This document shows positions 9,255 through 18,702 of a stretch of DNA of 64,000 nucleotides, piece after piece (the first letter of the stretch is position 1; the number at the start of each line of letters is the position of its first letter). Location of the stretch: positions 210,530 to 274,529 of the forward strand of contig JAFZRE010000033.1 of NCBI GenBank assembly GCA_017620015.1, in the 5' to 3' direction. The notes beneath the pieces are model-generated. The model ran no database searches, was not told where the DNA came from, and saw only the letters and a program-made list of their open reading frames with translations. The DNA comes from Bacteroidales bacterium. Its GTDB lineage: Bacteria > Bacteroidota > Bacteroidia > Bacteroidales > ML635J-15. A program made the translations under genes and the position numbers.

Positions 9255-10253
9255 ATGACAGAACAGCAAGAGACGAATAAAAAAAATCCAGTTGTAAAAC
9301 TGGTTAATAACAGAAACTTTCTGGTATTCATCGCTTTTGTTGTCCTGTCATCATTTTTGTGGTTTCTCAATTACCTAAACAAAAACCTGACAAGCGAAAT
9401 CACAATAAAATACAAGTTCAAGAACGTTCCCAAGACGATAAACGAAGAAAGTTCTCATAGTGGAGAACTCATAGTTACAGCATCGGGACAAGGCTACAAT
9501 CTTCTGCAAGAAAGCCTGAAAACCAGAAACATACCACTAAGCATCGACCTTGATTCAAAGGCGCAGGATAACAGGCAACTGCTGAAATATGCCAGCAACA
9601 AAGGAAAAGCATACATTATATCATCCGACCTAAAACCATTGTTACGCAAAAAAGTCGGAGAAAAAATCAATATCGGTGAAATCAAACCCGACACATTGTT
9701 CTTCAACTTGATAGATGTTAGGGAAAAGAAAGTTCCAATAGAAACAGCCAACATCGAATACAAACTTATTGACGGTCAAAAAATTACGCGTACATCTATA
9801 GTTCCCGACTCAATAACCATAATTGGTCAGAAATCAATAATTGACAGCATTGAAAAGATTGATGTTGAAAACGAGAATCTTGGCCTTATAAAAGCTAGGA
9901 AACAATACAACGTCGCCATCGACATACCCGAGGGAATCAGCGCCTCGCAAAAGATTGCCAGTGTATCGTACGATATAGAAATGTACACAAAGGCAACAAA
10001 ACGGATAAAGGTAAAAGCAGTCAATTTTCCAAAAGAATACGCATATACGCTTCTGCCAGAATATGTTACGGTAAACTATGTAGTTCCTATTTCATTATAT
10101 GGCAAAGTAAACGAATACGATTTTTCTGCAACAATCGACTACGAAAAAGCGGCAGGAAACTGCGCAGAAGTACAAGTACAGTCAAGTTTCAGCAAAGCCG
10201 AAATAATCAGCAGCCAACCTTCTACATGCACATTTATCCTCGAAAAGAAATGA
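9255..10253 (+). CDS. YbbR-like domain envelope protein
   Basis: 332 residues with one N-terminal transmembrane helix (FLVFIAFVVLSSFLWFLNYL, about 23-42) and an extracytoplasmic region of YbbR-type beta repeats (for example KKVPIETANIEYKLIDGQ and PDSITIIGQKSIIDSI). YbbR/CdaR proteins regulate diadenylate cyclase in Firmicutes. No cdaA is adjacent here, so the role is open. The stop overlaps the coaE start (ATGA at 10250-10253). Confidence 0.8.
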   Translation: MTEQQETNKKNPVVKLVNNRNFLVFIAFVVLSSFLWFLNYLNKNLTSEITIKYKFKNVPKTINEESSHSGELIVTASGQGYNLLQESLKTRNIPLSIDLDSKAQDNRQLLKYASNKGKAYIISSDLKPLLRKKVGEKINIGEIKPDTLFFNLIDVREKKVPIETANIEYKLIDGQKITRTSIVPDSITIIGQKSIIDSIEKIDVENENLGLIKARKQYNVAIDIPEGISASQKIASVSYDIEMYTKATKRIKVKAVNFPKEYAYTLLPEYVTVNYVVPISLYGKVNEYDFSATIDYEKAAGNCAEVQVQSSFSKAEIISSQPSTCTFILEKK

Positions 10254-10825
10254 TTAGCATCGGCATAACAGGAATTATCGGTTCGGGGAAATCTATGCTT
10301 AGCCAGGTTTTCCGCTCAATGGACATACCCGTATATGATGCCGACAGCAGAGCCAAATCGTTAATGAACAAAAACTTCATGATACGGACAAGGCTAGTGA
10401 TTGAATTCGGCGAAGACACATACCGCAACGAGAAAATCAACAAGGAATATCTGAGAAAAGTTGTGTTCGGTGACGAAAAAAACAGACAAATTGTAAATTC
10501 CATAGTGCATCCGGCGGTAAAAAACGATTTTATTGCATGGAGAGAGAAAACTGGCGCAAAAATTGTTGCAATTGAATCTGCAATAATATTCGATGCAAAA
10601 TTGGAAGACATCCTTGACAAAATAATATATGTAGAAGCAGCCGAAGACATATTGGTAAAGCGCATATGCTTAAGGGACAATGTTTCGGAAGAAATTGCCT
10701 TGGAAAAGATAAACCTACAAAGGAAAAATTCTGGACGTGAAAAGTGCGACGCTATATTTGTCAACGATAGGAATCATTCGTTAATAGAACAGGCGGAAAA
10801 CTTCATTAACAACTTAAACTACTGA
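10250..10825 (+). CDS. coaE: Dephospho-CoA kinase
   Basis: Last step of coenzyme A synthesis: phosphorylates the 3' hydroxyl of dephospho-CoA. The P-loop GIIGSGKS (residues 8-15) is followed by VYDADSRAKSL and the NSIVHPAV motif, then RKNSGREKCDAIFVNDR near the C-terminus. I choose the ATG at 10250, not the earlier one at 10226, because MISIGITG is the family N-terminus and it gives the 4-base ATGA overlap with the ybbR-like gene. 191 residues, normal size. Confidence 0.94.
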   Translation: MISIGITGIIGSGKSMLSQVFRSMDIPVYDADSRAKSLMNKNFMIRTRLVIEFGEDTYRNEKINKEYLRKVVFGDEKNRQIVNSIVHPAVKNDFIAWREKTGAKIVAIESAIIFDAKLEDILDKIIYVEAAEDILVKRICLRDNVSEEIALEKINLQRKNSGREKCDAIFVNDRNHSLIEQAENFINNLNY

Positions 10826-10828
10826 CAT

Positions 10829-11572
10829 ATGGGAAAATGGAAATGGATATTAGGGGGATTGACTTGGGTGCTCACAGGACCGATTGGCGGACTCATCGGC
10901 TTCTTTATTGGCTCGGCAATTGACGGATTTAGCAGTTCCGACGAACCACGCAACACACAACGACCAGGAACCCGCCCAAGACGCACAGAACAAGGCGACT
11001 TTATGGTTGTACTGCTTACCCTTTCGGCAGCGGTAATGAAAGCCGACAACATCGTAAAGAAAAGCGAACTTGACTACGTAAAGAGTTTCCTTGTTCAGAA
11101 TTTCGGCAAAGAAAAGACTCTCAAGGCTTTGCAAATACTTAAGCCCATGATGAACGCCGACATTCCACTCGATGATGTATGCCGCCAAATTAGGTATAAC
11201 ATGAACAATTCGCTTAAACTTCAACTTCTTCACTATCTTTTCGGAATTGCAAACGCCGACAACGAGATTGTAAAGGAAGAACTTGATGTACTGAAACGAA
11301 TTGCACGAGAAATCGGATTGAGCGAATACGATTTCAACTCAATAAAATCAATGTTCGTAGTGGTAGGCCGCGATTCCGACTACGAAATTCTTGGCATTAC
11401 CAAAGACGCTACAAACGATGAAGTGAAGAAGGCATACAAGAAGATGGCGATGAAACATCATCCCGACAAGGTTGCAGGTATGGGCGAAGAAGTAACGCGC
11501 AAGGCAACGGAAAAATTCCAAGCCATAAACGAAGCATACGAAAGGATTAAGAAGGAAAGAAACATGGCATAA
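10829..11572 (+). CDS. DjlA-like TerB-DnaJ co-chaperone
   Basis: 247 residues in three parts. The N-terminal glycine-rich hydrophobic segment (about 7-31) is probably membrane-inserted. A TerB/DjlA helical domain follows ([42 protein letters not shown]). The C-terminal J-domain (from [20 protein letters not shown]) has the essential HPD at 211-213. The J-domain would stimulate a DnaK-type ATPase at the membrane. Last gene of the run, 3 bases after coaE, convergent with the LRR protein with a 4-base gap. Confidence 0.87.
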   Translation: MGKWKWILGGLTWVLTGPIGGLIGFFIGSAIDGFSSSDEPRNTQRPGTRPRRTEQGDFMVVLLTLSAAVMKADNIVKKSELDYVKSFLVQNFGKEKTLKALQILKPMMNADIPLDDVCRQIRYNMNNSLKLQLLHYLFGIANADNEIVKEELDVLKRIAREIGLSEYDFNSIKSMFVVVGRDSDYEILGITKDATNDEVKKAYKKMAMKHHPDKVAGMGEEVTRKATEKFQAINEAYERIKKERNMA

Positions 11573-11576
11573 GCCA

Positions 11577-12638
11577 TCATTTCTTTTTCTTTGTATTTTT
11601 GCGAACACCTATATTCTTACGCGCACGCTTAACCGTTTCACTTGTGCGCAGACGAGTAGCATTATCCTCATTAACAACGACTTCATCTTCCTCAAACTCT
11701 GGGTCACCCTTTTTGCGCTTGGCAGCATTCGGGTCAGCAATAGGCTTGCCGCCATACATGATATTTTCATAATTGAACTTACTGTCCCTGAATGCGTTTT
11801 CATGGAACTGTACATCCTTTACCTTGCCTGTGCGCCCAGTGTTGCAGATAACATCAGTCAGCGACTTGCATTCGGCAAAAGCATCGGCAGCTACAACAGT
11901 CTTGATTGTAGATTCCATAACCTTTGTAAAAACAACCTTCTTTAAACTGCGACACGACATGAACGCACCCTCTCCTACACTACGCATCTGGTCGTAAAGT
12001 GAAACAGTATTCAAAGCCCAGCAATTTGCAAAAGCCTCCTTGCCTATCGACTTTAAAGACTTGGGAAATTGCACTGCAGAAAGAGACTTGCATCCTTCAA
12101 AAGCATATGCACCAATCTCCTTCAGCCCTTCGGGCAGAACTAAAGTCATAAGACCACTTGCACGAAATGCGCCAGAGCTTATCGATTGCAAATTATTAGG
12201 AATATGAAAGTTACGCAAGTTTGTGCAATTTCTGAAACAATCAGGACCAATACGCTTCACATTGCTAGAAATACCTATATTGGAAAGATTTACGCACCAA
12301 CGGAACGCACTGCTGTCAATAAACTCTACATTATCTGGAATAGTAACACATGTTATGTTTCTACATCCGTAAAAAGCTCTCGGACCAATGCGCTTCACTG
12401 GATAAAACTTGCCATTAATCTTTATCTGACGCATAATGTTGACTTGAGTCGGAGTCTCCTCGTTATAGTTTACATCAACGTACAACGACTTTTTGTTTTC
12501 CTCAAAGGCATAACGTATTCCAAAATATTTGAAATGCATTGAATCGACAGGTTCAGCCTCATTCTCATCAGCATTCTGTGCATAATTCACAATAGGCACC
12601 AATGCTAGCAGAAATAATATCAACAATATTCGCTTCAT
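11577..12638 (-). CDS. BspA-type leucine-rich repeat surface protein
   Basis: 353 residues. The signal peptide MKRILLILFLLALVPIVNYAQ starts at the ATG at 12636-12638; six upstream in-frame residues are ignored because they would spoil it. Then come six or more LRR_5 repeats of about 23 residues with the F.GC..L..V..P..L..IG..AF pattern (GPRAFYGCRNITCVTIPDNVEFI, AFEGCKSLSAVQFPKSLKSIG). A basic, lysine-rich tail ends the protein. Such proteins are secreted or surface-attached; the ligand is unknown. Single gene. Confidence 0.87.
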   Translation of the reverse strand: MKRILLILFLLALVPIVNYAQNADENEAEPVDSMHFKYFGIRYAFEENKKSLYVDVNYNEETPTQVNIMRQIKINGKFYPVKRIGPRAFYGCRNITCVTIPDNVEFIDSSAFRWCVNLSNIGISSNVKRIGPDCFRNCTNLRNFHIPNNLQSISSGAFRASGLMTLVLPEGLKEIGAYAFEGCKSLSAVQFPKSLKSIGKEAFANCWALNTVSLYDQMRSVGEGAFMSCRSLKKVVFTKVMESTIKTVVAADAFAECKSLTDVICNTGRTGKVKDVQFHENAFRDSKFNYENIMYGGKPIADPNAAKRKKGDPEFEEDEVVVNEDNATRLRTSETVKRARKNIGVRKNTKKKK

Positions 12639-12671
12639 AATCAAATCAAAGCACAAAGATAATTATTTTAT

Positions 12672-13553
12672 CTATTCAGTTTGCTTTTTAGGTTCAATGT
12701 GAATTGTAGTCTCAATGTTCATCCTTTCGCGTAGTTGCTTTTCTATCCTGTCGGCAATACCGTGACCTTCAAGAATTGTCATGTCTGGTGGCAAATTGAT
12801 ATGAAAAGTCAATTCGCTATGGGTTCCGTAATTATGGATATGAAAATGATGCACCTGAAGGTCTCCACCAATAGTTTCCTGGATGACTGTCTTCACCTGA
12901 ACAATGATTTCATCAGGCACCCTCTCTCCCATCAACTTGTCAACAGCCTCACGGATAATCTTATATACCGCAACCATCAAGATTACCGACACACAAATTC
13001 CAAGCACGGCATCTATCCACCAGAAATAATCCTGCAGGAAAATTCCAGCCAGCACCACAATCGACGACAATGCATCGCTACGATGATGCCAGCCATCAGC
13101 CTTTACCGAAATGTTGCCAGTCTTGCGGGCAATGTAGAACGAAAACTGCGCCATACCTTCCTTAACAATTATCGAAACCGACGTCACCACAATCGCCAAT
13201 GTACCGAAAATTGCCTTGCTTTCAGGATTTTTAAGTTTGTCAATCGCCTGAGTTATAAATTCGTATGCTACAATAGCAAGCATTACCCCTATCAATATCG
13301 CCACAAGGTTTTCGATACGCCCGTGGCCAAACGGATGCTTCTTGTCGGCCTTGCGCGACGACATCTTTACTCCAATTAGCACCGCCACCGAACTAAGAGA
13401 ATCAGACAAAGTATGCCATGCATCGGCGAGCAATGCCACCGAACCCGACACCAAGCCCGCCCAGTATTTCAAAGCAAACAACAAGGCATTGGCAATTATA
13501 GAAATGATGCCTGCCAGATAGTTGAGACGAGTATGGGATGAAGTTTGCGACAT
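12672..13553 (-). CDS. Cation diffusion facilitator family transporter
   Basis: Proton-coupled efflux of Zn2+, Fe2+ or similar from the cytoplasm. 293 residues with six transmembrane helices; the metal-site HxxxD/DxxxD type motifs are ALLADAWHTLSDSL (helix II) and KADGWHHRSDALSS (helix V). The KKHPFGHGRIE loop is characteristic. The C-terminal cytoplasmic domain has VHHFHIHNYG and ends in HIEPKKQTE. Substrate cannot be decided. Preceded by a repeat-filled gap after recQ. Confidence 0.92.
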   Translation of the reverse strand: MSQTSSHTRLNYLAGIISIIANALLFALKYWAGLVSGSVALLADAWHTLSDSLSSVAVLIGVKMSSRKADKKHPFGHGRIENLVAILIGVMLAIVAYEFITQAIDKLKNPESKAIFGTLAIVVTSVSIIVKEGMAQFSFYIARKTGNISVKADGWHHRSDALSSIVVLAGIFLQDYFWWIDAVLGICVSVILMVAVYKIIREAVDKLMGERVPDEIIVQVKTVIQETIGGDLQVHHFHIHNYGTHSELTFHINLPPDMTILEGHGIADRIEKQLRERMNIETTIHIEPKKQTE

Positions 13554-13555
13554 AG

Positions 13556-13843
13556 TTTGAGAGGTTCAAAAGTTCAATGTTCAAGGTTTGAATGCCTGCG
13601 GCGTTTATGGGTTTCTATGTTTCAATGGCTGTCGCCGTTTCTAGGTTCCTAGGTTTCTGGGCTGACAGGCTAACAGGCTTGCAGTCTTACGGTCTGGCCG
13701 ACTGTCAGACTGGTCTTCTGCTAGACAATTAGACTTTTCGCCCATTATCCAATTAAATCGTCAATCTAAAATCGTAATTCGAAAATCCATTTGCATCTTG
13801 TCAGCCAAATCGTAAATCGTAATTCTAAAATCGTAAATCCACT
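13556..13843. repeat. Intergenic word-repeat tract (cdf-recQ gap)
   Basis: The gap is filled by reiterated short words: TTCAAAAGTTCAATGTTCAAGG, GTTTCTATGTTTCAATGG / GTTTCTAGGTTCCTAGGTTTC, then GACTGTCAGACTGGTCTTCTGC, then AATCGTAAATCGTAATTCTAAAATCG. The same words return at 48740-48897 and 50290-50370. No gene is visible. Confidence 0.75.
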
Positions 13844-16027
13844 TTAGTTTCCCATTTCACAAATAAATTTCAGTCTTACAAGCCTGATTTCCTCCTCAGA
13901 ATAGTCGTCTCCAAATTCCTGCAAAGCCTCTTCGATGGTTCCATTTTCAGAATCTTCTCTAAAATAGGTATAGATGTCATCGATATCAGCTCCGTCGAGA
14001 ATTGAATTCAGATAATAGTCAATATTTATGGTAGTACCAGAATCGACAAATGACTCAAGCTGCTCGATGAGTTCCATAAGCGTCATCTTCATGCCATCGG
14101 CAATATCATCAAGCGACATACGACTATCAATATTCCTGATTATCATTCGTTTAGATTCAGAACTTGTTCCAACCGACTTAATAACAAGGTCTTCGGGACG
14201 GTCGATACCATTAATTTCTATGTGCTGCTTTATAAGGTCAACAAATTCCTGACCGAATTTCTGTGCCTTGCCCTGTCCCACCTTCTGGCAGTTCTTCAGT
14301 TCATCGATAGTTATAGGGTACTGTATGGCCATGTCCTGCAACGAAGCATCATCAAAAATGACGTATGGCGGCAACTTCAGTTTCTTTGCTATGTCCTTAC
14401 GCAGATTCTTTAGCATATTGTATAGTTCCTCGTCGGCAGCGGCAGTTCCTCCATATTCCGAATCACGCTCCTGATCCTCAATAGCTTCGTAGTCGGTATC
14501 GCGGGTAAGCATTATCGAATAAGGATTCTTATAGAAATCGTAGCCCTTTTCTGTAACCTTAAGCAAACCATAGTTTACAATTCCTTTTTCAATAAATTTT
14601 GCGATAAGCATCTGACGGATAACGCCCTTCCAGTAAAGCGGCGGTTCATCGGAACCAATACCGAAAGTTGGCAACTTATCGTGCTGATAATTTGAAATTT
14701 CCGAAGTAACCTTACCTGTCAGAATATTTATAAAATGATCTATCTTGAAGCCATCCTTTACGGCAATGATAGTTTCGAGAACAGTCTGGACATCTTCCTT
14801 GCCCTCGAAACGTTCCTTCGGATTAAGGCAGTTGTCACAGTTACCACAGTCCTCGTTCATCTCCTCTCCGAAATAATTAAGTAACTGACGCACACGGCAA
14901 GTAGTCGATTCTGCGTAAGATACAGTTTCCGCCAAAAGTTGCTTGCCAATCTCCTGCTCGTTCATCGGCTTGTTCTGCATAAACTTCTCAAGCTTCTGAA
15001 TATCGTCGTATGTATAGAAGGCTATGCACTTTCCCTCGCCACCGTCACGACCGGCACGACCAGTCTCCTGGTAGTAGCCTTCAAGACTCTTTGGTATGTT
15101 GTAGTGGATAACAAAACGAACATCGGGCTTGTCAATGCCCATACCGAAAGCAATCGTTGCAACAATCACATCAACTTCTTCATTCAAGAACATATCCTGA
15201 TTGCGCGAGCGCGTTGCAGCATCCATTCCTGCATGGTACGGCAAAGCCTTAATCTGGTTTACGACAAGCATTTCGGCCAATTCTTCAACCTTTTTGCGGC
15301 TAAGACAGTAGATAATGCCTGATTTACCTGGATTGTCCTTTATATACTTGATAATCTGCTTAGTTGCATTGATTTTCGGACGTACCTCATAGTAAAGGTT
15401 GGGACGGCGGAACGACGACTTGAAGACATTTGCATCAAGCATATCAAGGTTTTTCTGAATGTCGTGCTGAACCTTTGGCGTTGCCGTTGCTGTAAGTGTC
15501 ATAAGCGGAGCTCGGCCAATCTCGTTCACAATAGAACGAATTCGACGGTATTCCGGACGGAAATCGTGTCCCCATTCCGAAATACAATGGGCCTCGTCAA
15601 CTGCGTAAAACGAAATCTTGAATTTCTTTAAGAATTCAAGGTTCTCTTCCTTGGTCAGCGATTCGGGTGCAACGTAAAGAAGTTTTGTCTTGCCCGACAT
15701 TATATCATCTTTCACTGCATTTATCTCCGTCTTGCTTAATGTAGAGTTGAGAAAATGTGCAACACCATTCTCCATGCTGAATCCTCGCATCGCATCAACC
15801 TGATTCTTCATCAAGGCAATAAGTGGAGAAATAATGATTGCCGTACCTTCTAGCATCAGCGCAGGCAACTGGTAGCACAGCGACTTTCCTCCGCCAGTAG
15901 GCATAAGGACAAAACTATCCTTACCATCCAAAAGACTGAGAATCACTTCTTTCTGCTGACCTTTAAAGTCGTTGAACCCGAAGTATTTCTTCAAAAGTTC
16001 ATATATTTTTTCTTCTCTTGCATCCAT
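13844..16027 (-). CDS. recQ: ATP-dependent DNA helicase RecQ
   Basis: 3'-5' helicase of recombination and fork repair. 727 residues. Walker A TGGGKS is at 44-49, the DEAH box VDEAHCISEWGHDFRPEY at 143-160, motif VI QETGRAGRDG, then the RecQ zinc module with CRVRQLL...CGNCDNCLNP, the RQC winged helix, and an HRDC domain (about 520-600). The last 100 residues (SESKRMIIRNIDSR... to MGN) form an acidic extension found in Bacteroidota RecQ. Single gene. Confidence 0.96.
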   Translation of the reverse strand: MDAREEKIYELLKKYFGFNDFKGQQKEVILSLLDGKDSFVLMPTGGGKSLCYQLPALMLEGTAIIISPLIALMKNQVDAMRGFSMENGVAHFLNSTLSKTEINAVKDDIMSGKTKLLYVAPESLTKEENLEFLKKFKISFYAVDEAHCISEWGHDFRPEYRRIRSIVNEIGRAPLMTLTATATPKVQHDIQKNLDMLDANVFKSSFRRPNLYYEVRPKINATKQIIKYIKDNPGKSGIIYCLSRKKVEELAEMLVVNQIKALPYHAGMDAATRSRNQDMFLNEEVDVIVATIAFGMGIDKPDVRFVIHYNIPKSLEGYYQETGRAGRDGGEGKCIAFYTYDDIQKLEKFMQNKPMNEQEIGKQLLAETVSYAESTTCRVRQLLNYFGEEMNEDCGNCDNCLNPKERFEGKEDVQTVLETIIAVKDGFKIDHFINILTGKVTSEISNYQHDKLPTFGIGSDEPPLYWKGVIRQMLIAKFIEKGIVNYGLLKVTEKGYDFYKNPYSIMLTRDTDYEAIEDQERDSEYGGTAAADEELYNMLKNLRKDIAKKLKLPPYVIFDDASLQDMAIQYPITIDELKNCQKVGQGKAQKFGQEFVDLIKQHIEINGIDRPEDLVIKSVGTSSESKRMIIRNIDSRMSLDDIADGMKMTLMELIEQLESFVDSGTTINIDYYLNSILDGADIDDIYTYFREDSENGTIEEALQEFGDDYSEEEIRLVRLKFICEMGN

Positions 16028-16131
16028 ATAACTTACTTTTTAGGCATACCGCCAAAATTACTGACGGCATACGCAAACAAAGATAAGATTTTTTTGTCAT
16101 TAAAATATTATTTTTGCAAAAATTTTTTTTC

Positions 16132-17100
16132 ATGCAAGATTATCAAGAAATAATAAGCATCGGCAAACGTACAGTTATGCACGAAGCGAACGCCATACAA
16201 AAGATAGTTGACTATATTGACGACAGTTTTGCGGAAGCCGTCACAAAAATCTCACAATCAAAGGGCCGCGTGGTAATTACGGGCATTGGAAAGAGTGCTG
16301 CCATCGGGACAAAAATTGTAGCCAGCCTCAATTCGACAGGCACACCTGCAATATTTATGCACGCCGCCGACGCAATACACGGTGATCTTGGCATTGTGCA
16401 GGACGACGATGTTGTAATATGCATATCGAAAAGCGGAAACACTCCAGAAATAAAAGTCCTTATACCTCTAATCAAACGCAACAACAATCTGCTCATCGCC
16501 ATTGTTTCCGATACGGAATCATTTTTGGCAAAATCTGCCGACATAGTTTTGCGTTCTACTGTCGATTCGGAAGCTTCGCCACACAACCTTGCACCTACTT
16601 CAAGCACCACAGCTCAACTTGTTGTCGGTGATGCACTTATGGTAGCCCTGCTCGAAATGAAAGGCTTTACACCTGCCGACTTTGCAAAGTTTCACCCAGG
16701 AGGTTCGCTCGGCAAAAAACTATATTTAAAGGTAAACGACATCTATGTACAGAACGAAAAACCTCAGGTTTCGCCCGATGCAAGCATAAAGTATGTAATA
16801 TCAGAGATTTCAAGCAAGCGTCTCGGTGCTGCGGCTGTAGTTGACGAAAACGGAAAAGTCCTCGGAATAATAACCGACGGTGACATCCGCCGTATGCTCA
16901 ACAACTACGACAATATCAAGGACATAAAGGCTGCCGACATAATGACCAAGTCACCAAAGTGCATACAGGAAGGCGAGCTTGCCGTCAACGCTCTGCAGAT
17001 TATGCAGAAAAACAGCATAACTCAGGTTTTAATCGTCGATGGCGAGAAATATCTTGGTGTTGTTCATTTGCACGACCTAATGAGAGAAGGGATTGTGTAA
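16132..17100 (+). CDS. kdsD: D-arabinose-5-phosphate isomerase (KpsF/GutQ family)
   Basis: Isomerises ribulose 5-phosphate to arabinose 5-phosphate, the first step toward KDO of lipopolysaccharide. SIS domain (ITGIGKSAAIGTKIVASLNS; SKSGNTPEIKVL; HNLAPTSSTT; HPGGSLGKKLYLKV) followed by two CBS domains (about 205-322). 322 residues, standard. The start is the ATG at 16132, not the upstream in-frame TTG at 16114, which lies inside a possible -7 element (TATTTTTG, 16109-16116). Confidence 0.93.
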   Translation: MQDYQEIISIGKRTVMHEANAIQKIVDYIDDSFAEAVTKISQSKGRVVITGIGKSAAIGTKIVASLNSTGTPAIFMHAADAIHGDLGIVQDDDVVICISKSGNTPEIKVLIPLIKRNNNLLIAIVSDTESFLAKSADIVLRSTVDSEASPHNLAPTSSTTAQLVVGDALMVALLEMKGFTPADFAKFHPGGSLGKKLYLKVNDIYVQNEKPQVSPDASIKYVISEISSKRLGAAAVVDENGKVLGIITDGDIRRMLNNYDNIKDIKAADIMTKSPKCIQEGELAVNALQIMQKNSITQVLIVDGEKYLGVVHLHDLMREGIV

Positions 17101-17101
17101 A

Positions 17102-17265
17102 CGAAATGGTTTCAGATGGTTTGAAATGGTTTCAGATGGTTTGAAATAGTTTGAGATGGTTTTGAGATTGTTTGAAATTGTTTGAAATTGTCTTTATCAA
17201 CCATGCGAAGCTAATTGTCAATTATCCATTGTCAATTATCCATTGTCAATTATCCATTGTCCATT
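17102..17265. repeat. Two short tandem-repeat arrays
   Basis: 17102-17193 repeats degenerate 10-mers of the form gatggtttga / aatggtttca about nine times. 17214-17262 repeats the 14-mer TTGTCAATTATCCA about three and a half times and runs up to the stop codon of the L,D-transpeptidase gene at 17264. The second word recurs at 31550-31600 and 48885-48900. Confidence 0.8.
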
Positions 17266-17905
17266 ATCTTTCAAACGGCAATTTCCCCTCATCCTCTCCT
17301 TTTACTATCACCTTCATTCCCACAAAAGCATAATCCGACTTCAAGGTTTCAATATCTTCATCACGGAGACGTATGCACCCCTCGCTGTGACGTCCAGGAA
17401 CAGAACTTTCGTTATTGGTACTACCATGAATACCAATGCCATAAAAAGCCGAAGACAAGCGCATGAACCATTTCCCGTAGGCCTTTATGCTTCCCCTGCC
17501 ATCGCCAAAGTCATGAGTCCACCACGAAGAACTTTCTATACTCCTTATTTTAAACGGATTATGGAAAGTTGATTCTGGGGTTTTCATATCACCACGTTTT
17601 TGCTTATCGCCCAGATTCTTACCTAGACAGCAGTCGAAGTTTGCAATCTTAACCGTATCGTTTCCCCGCGCCTCGTACACCGACAATGTAAGCTCCTTTT
17701 TCGACACAACTATGAAGCAATGTTCCCTAACTAATGGCTTTTCATTTACTATAACGACAGCACTATCCTCGATATTAATTGGAATCGCATCCTCAACATT
17801 TTGACATACAACATTTTCAACTGGCTTATCAGCTCCATTCGACTTTGAAATGCAGCCGCTGCAAACCATAGCAAACAACAAAAATATACCAGCAAATCCC
17901 CTCAC
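17264..17905 (-). CDS. L,D-transpeptidase (YkuD) lipoprotein
   Basis: 213 residues. Lipoprotein-type signal with Cys18 (MRGFAGIFLLFAMVCSGC). The YkuD catalytic motif HGS...SEGCIRLRDED has His160 and Cys177. Such enzymes form 3-3 cross-links in peptidoglycan or attach proteins to it. The start codon is GTG (17903-17905), overlapping the stop TAG of the upstream nuclease by one base; no ATG before the signal fits. Last gene of the rnr - nuclease - transpeptidase operon. Confidence 0.88.
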   Translation of the reverse strand: MRGFAGIFLLFAMVCSGCISKSNGADKPVENVVCQNVEDAIPINIEDSAVVIVNEKPLVREHCFIVVSKKELTLSVYEARGNDTVKIANFDCCLGKNLGDKQKRGDMKTPESTFHNPFKIRSIESSSWWTHDFGDGRGSIKAYGKWFMRLSSAFYGIGIHGSTNNESSVPGRHSEGCIRLRDEDIETLKSDYAFVGMKVIVKGEDEGKLPFER

Positions 17906-18702
17906 TATCCAAAAATTCTATTTAACAATGCTGCAAGCCTATATCCTGCCAACAAAAATTGTCGTTCAACGACTGGAGCATAATCATAAACATATTTATA
18001 TGAATAATTCTCGTCGGTCTTCACGTTTGCATAAATATCAACTGTTATCCTCCAAGTTTCCAAAAGCCAATCTTCTGGTGTTCCTGCCGACATTTCCTTG
18101 AATTCCGCCTTAGTGCAACGGTCAAGGTTATGCTGCCACTCGGTATATGACCACGCGTGAACACTCTCAACCAACTTTGAATCCCACAAAGTATGAAGAT
18201 TTGTCTTGTCTCCGAACCACTTTATTGACACCCAGTTTCCGCCTTTATCAGACAAATGGCCAACGTGCATAGGACAATGCATATCACCAACAAGATGAAT
18301 CAGCATACGGAGATAATCGGACTTTACACTATCCGAAAGCTCTTTCTGGTGATTCTCAAGCGAATCGATAACCATATTCAAGGCCGACAGCACATCTCCC
18401 TTAGGATTACGCGGCATTGTCTGCGGAGTGTATCCTTCGTCAACATTATAATAATGCCATGCCTTGGTGCGGTCGTAACCGTCTTTCCAATAGGGAGAGT
18501 TCTGAATATTGTCCATCCACGAAGCATAATAAACAAGCGACTTCCCATCAAGAATCGCATCCAAGTTCTTGCGAGCTTTTCGCGTAAGGTGCTTTTCTGC
18601 TATATAGGCAACAATCGCGTGACCCTTTTGCCCCCAAGCAAAAACATCAGTACTGCCAAACAGCAGAAAAATCAATAATAATATACAAATGTAACGTTTC
18701 AT
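17905..18702 (-). CDS. Secreted S1/P1-type zinc nuclease
   Basis: 265 residues. After signal cleavage (VFA|WGQKGH) the new N-terminal Trp and the following His are zinc ligands in this family. Further ligands are in ASWMDNI, HYYNVD, LIHLVGDMHCPMHVGH and HTLWDSKLVE. The phospholipase C/P1 nuclease fold cleaves single-stranded DNA or RNA and removes 3' phosphates outside the cytoplasm. It overlaps rnr (TGATG) and the transpeptidase gene (TAGTG), so the three are translationally coupled. Confidence 0.92.
   Translation of the reverse strand: MKRYICILLLIFLLFGSTDVFAWGQKGHAIVAYIAEKHLTRKARKNLDAILDGKSLVYYASWMDNIQNSPYWKDGYDRTKAWHYYNVDEGYTPQTMPRNPKGDVLSALNMVIDSLENHQKELSDSVKSDYLRMLIHLVGDMHCPMHVGHLSDKGGNWVSIKWFGDKTNLHTLWDSKLVESVHAWSYTEWQHNLDRCTKAEFKEMSAGTPEDWLLETWRITVDIYANVKTDENYSYKYVYDYAPVVERQFLLAGYRLAALLNRIFG

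Noticed and set aside
16114..17100. TTG at 16114 as the start of the isomerase
   Set aside because: It lies within a possible -7 element and six bases-rich Phe codons precede the normal ATG at 16132.
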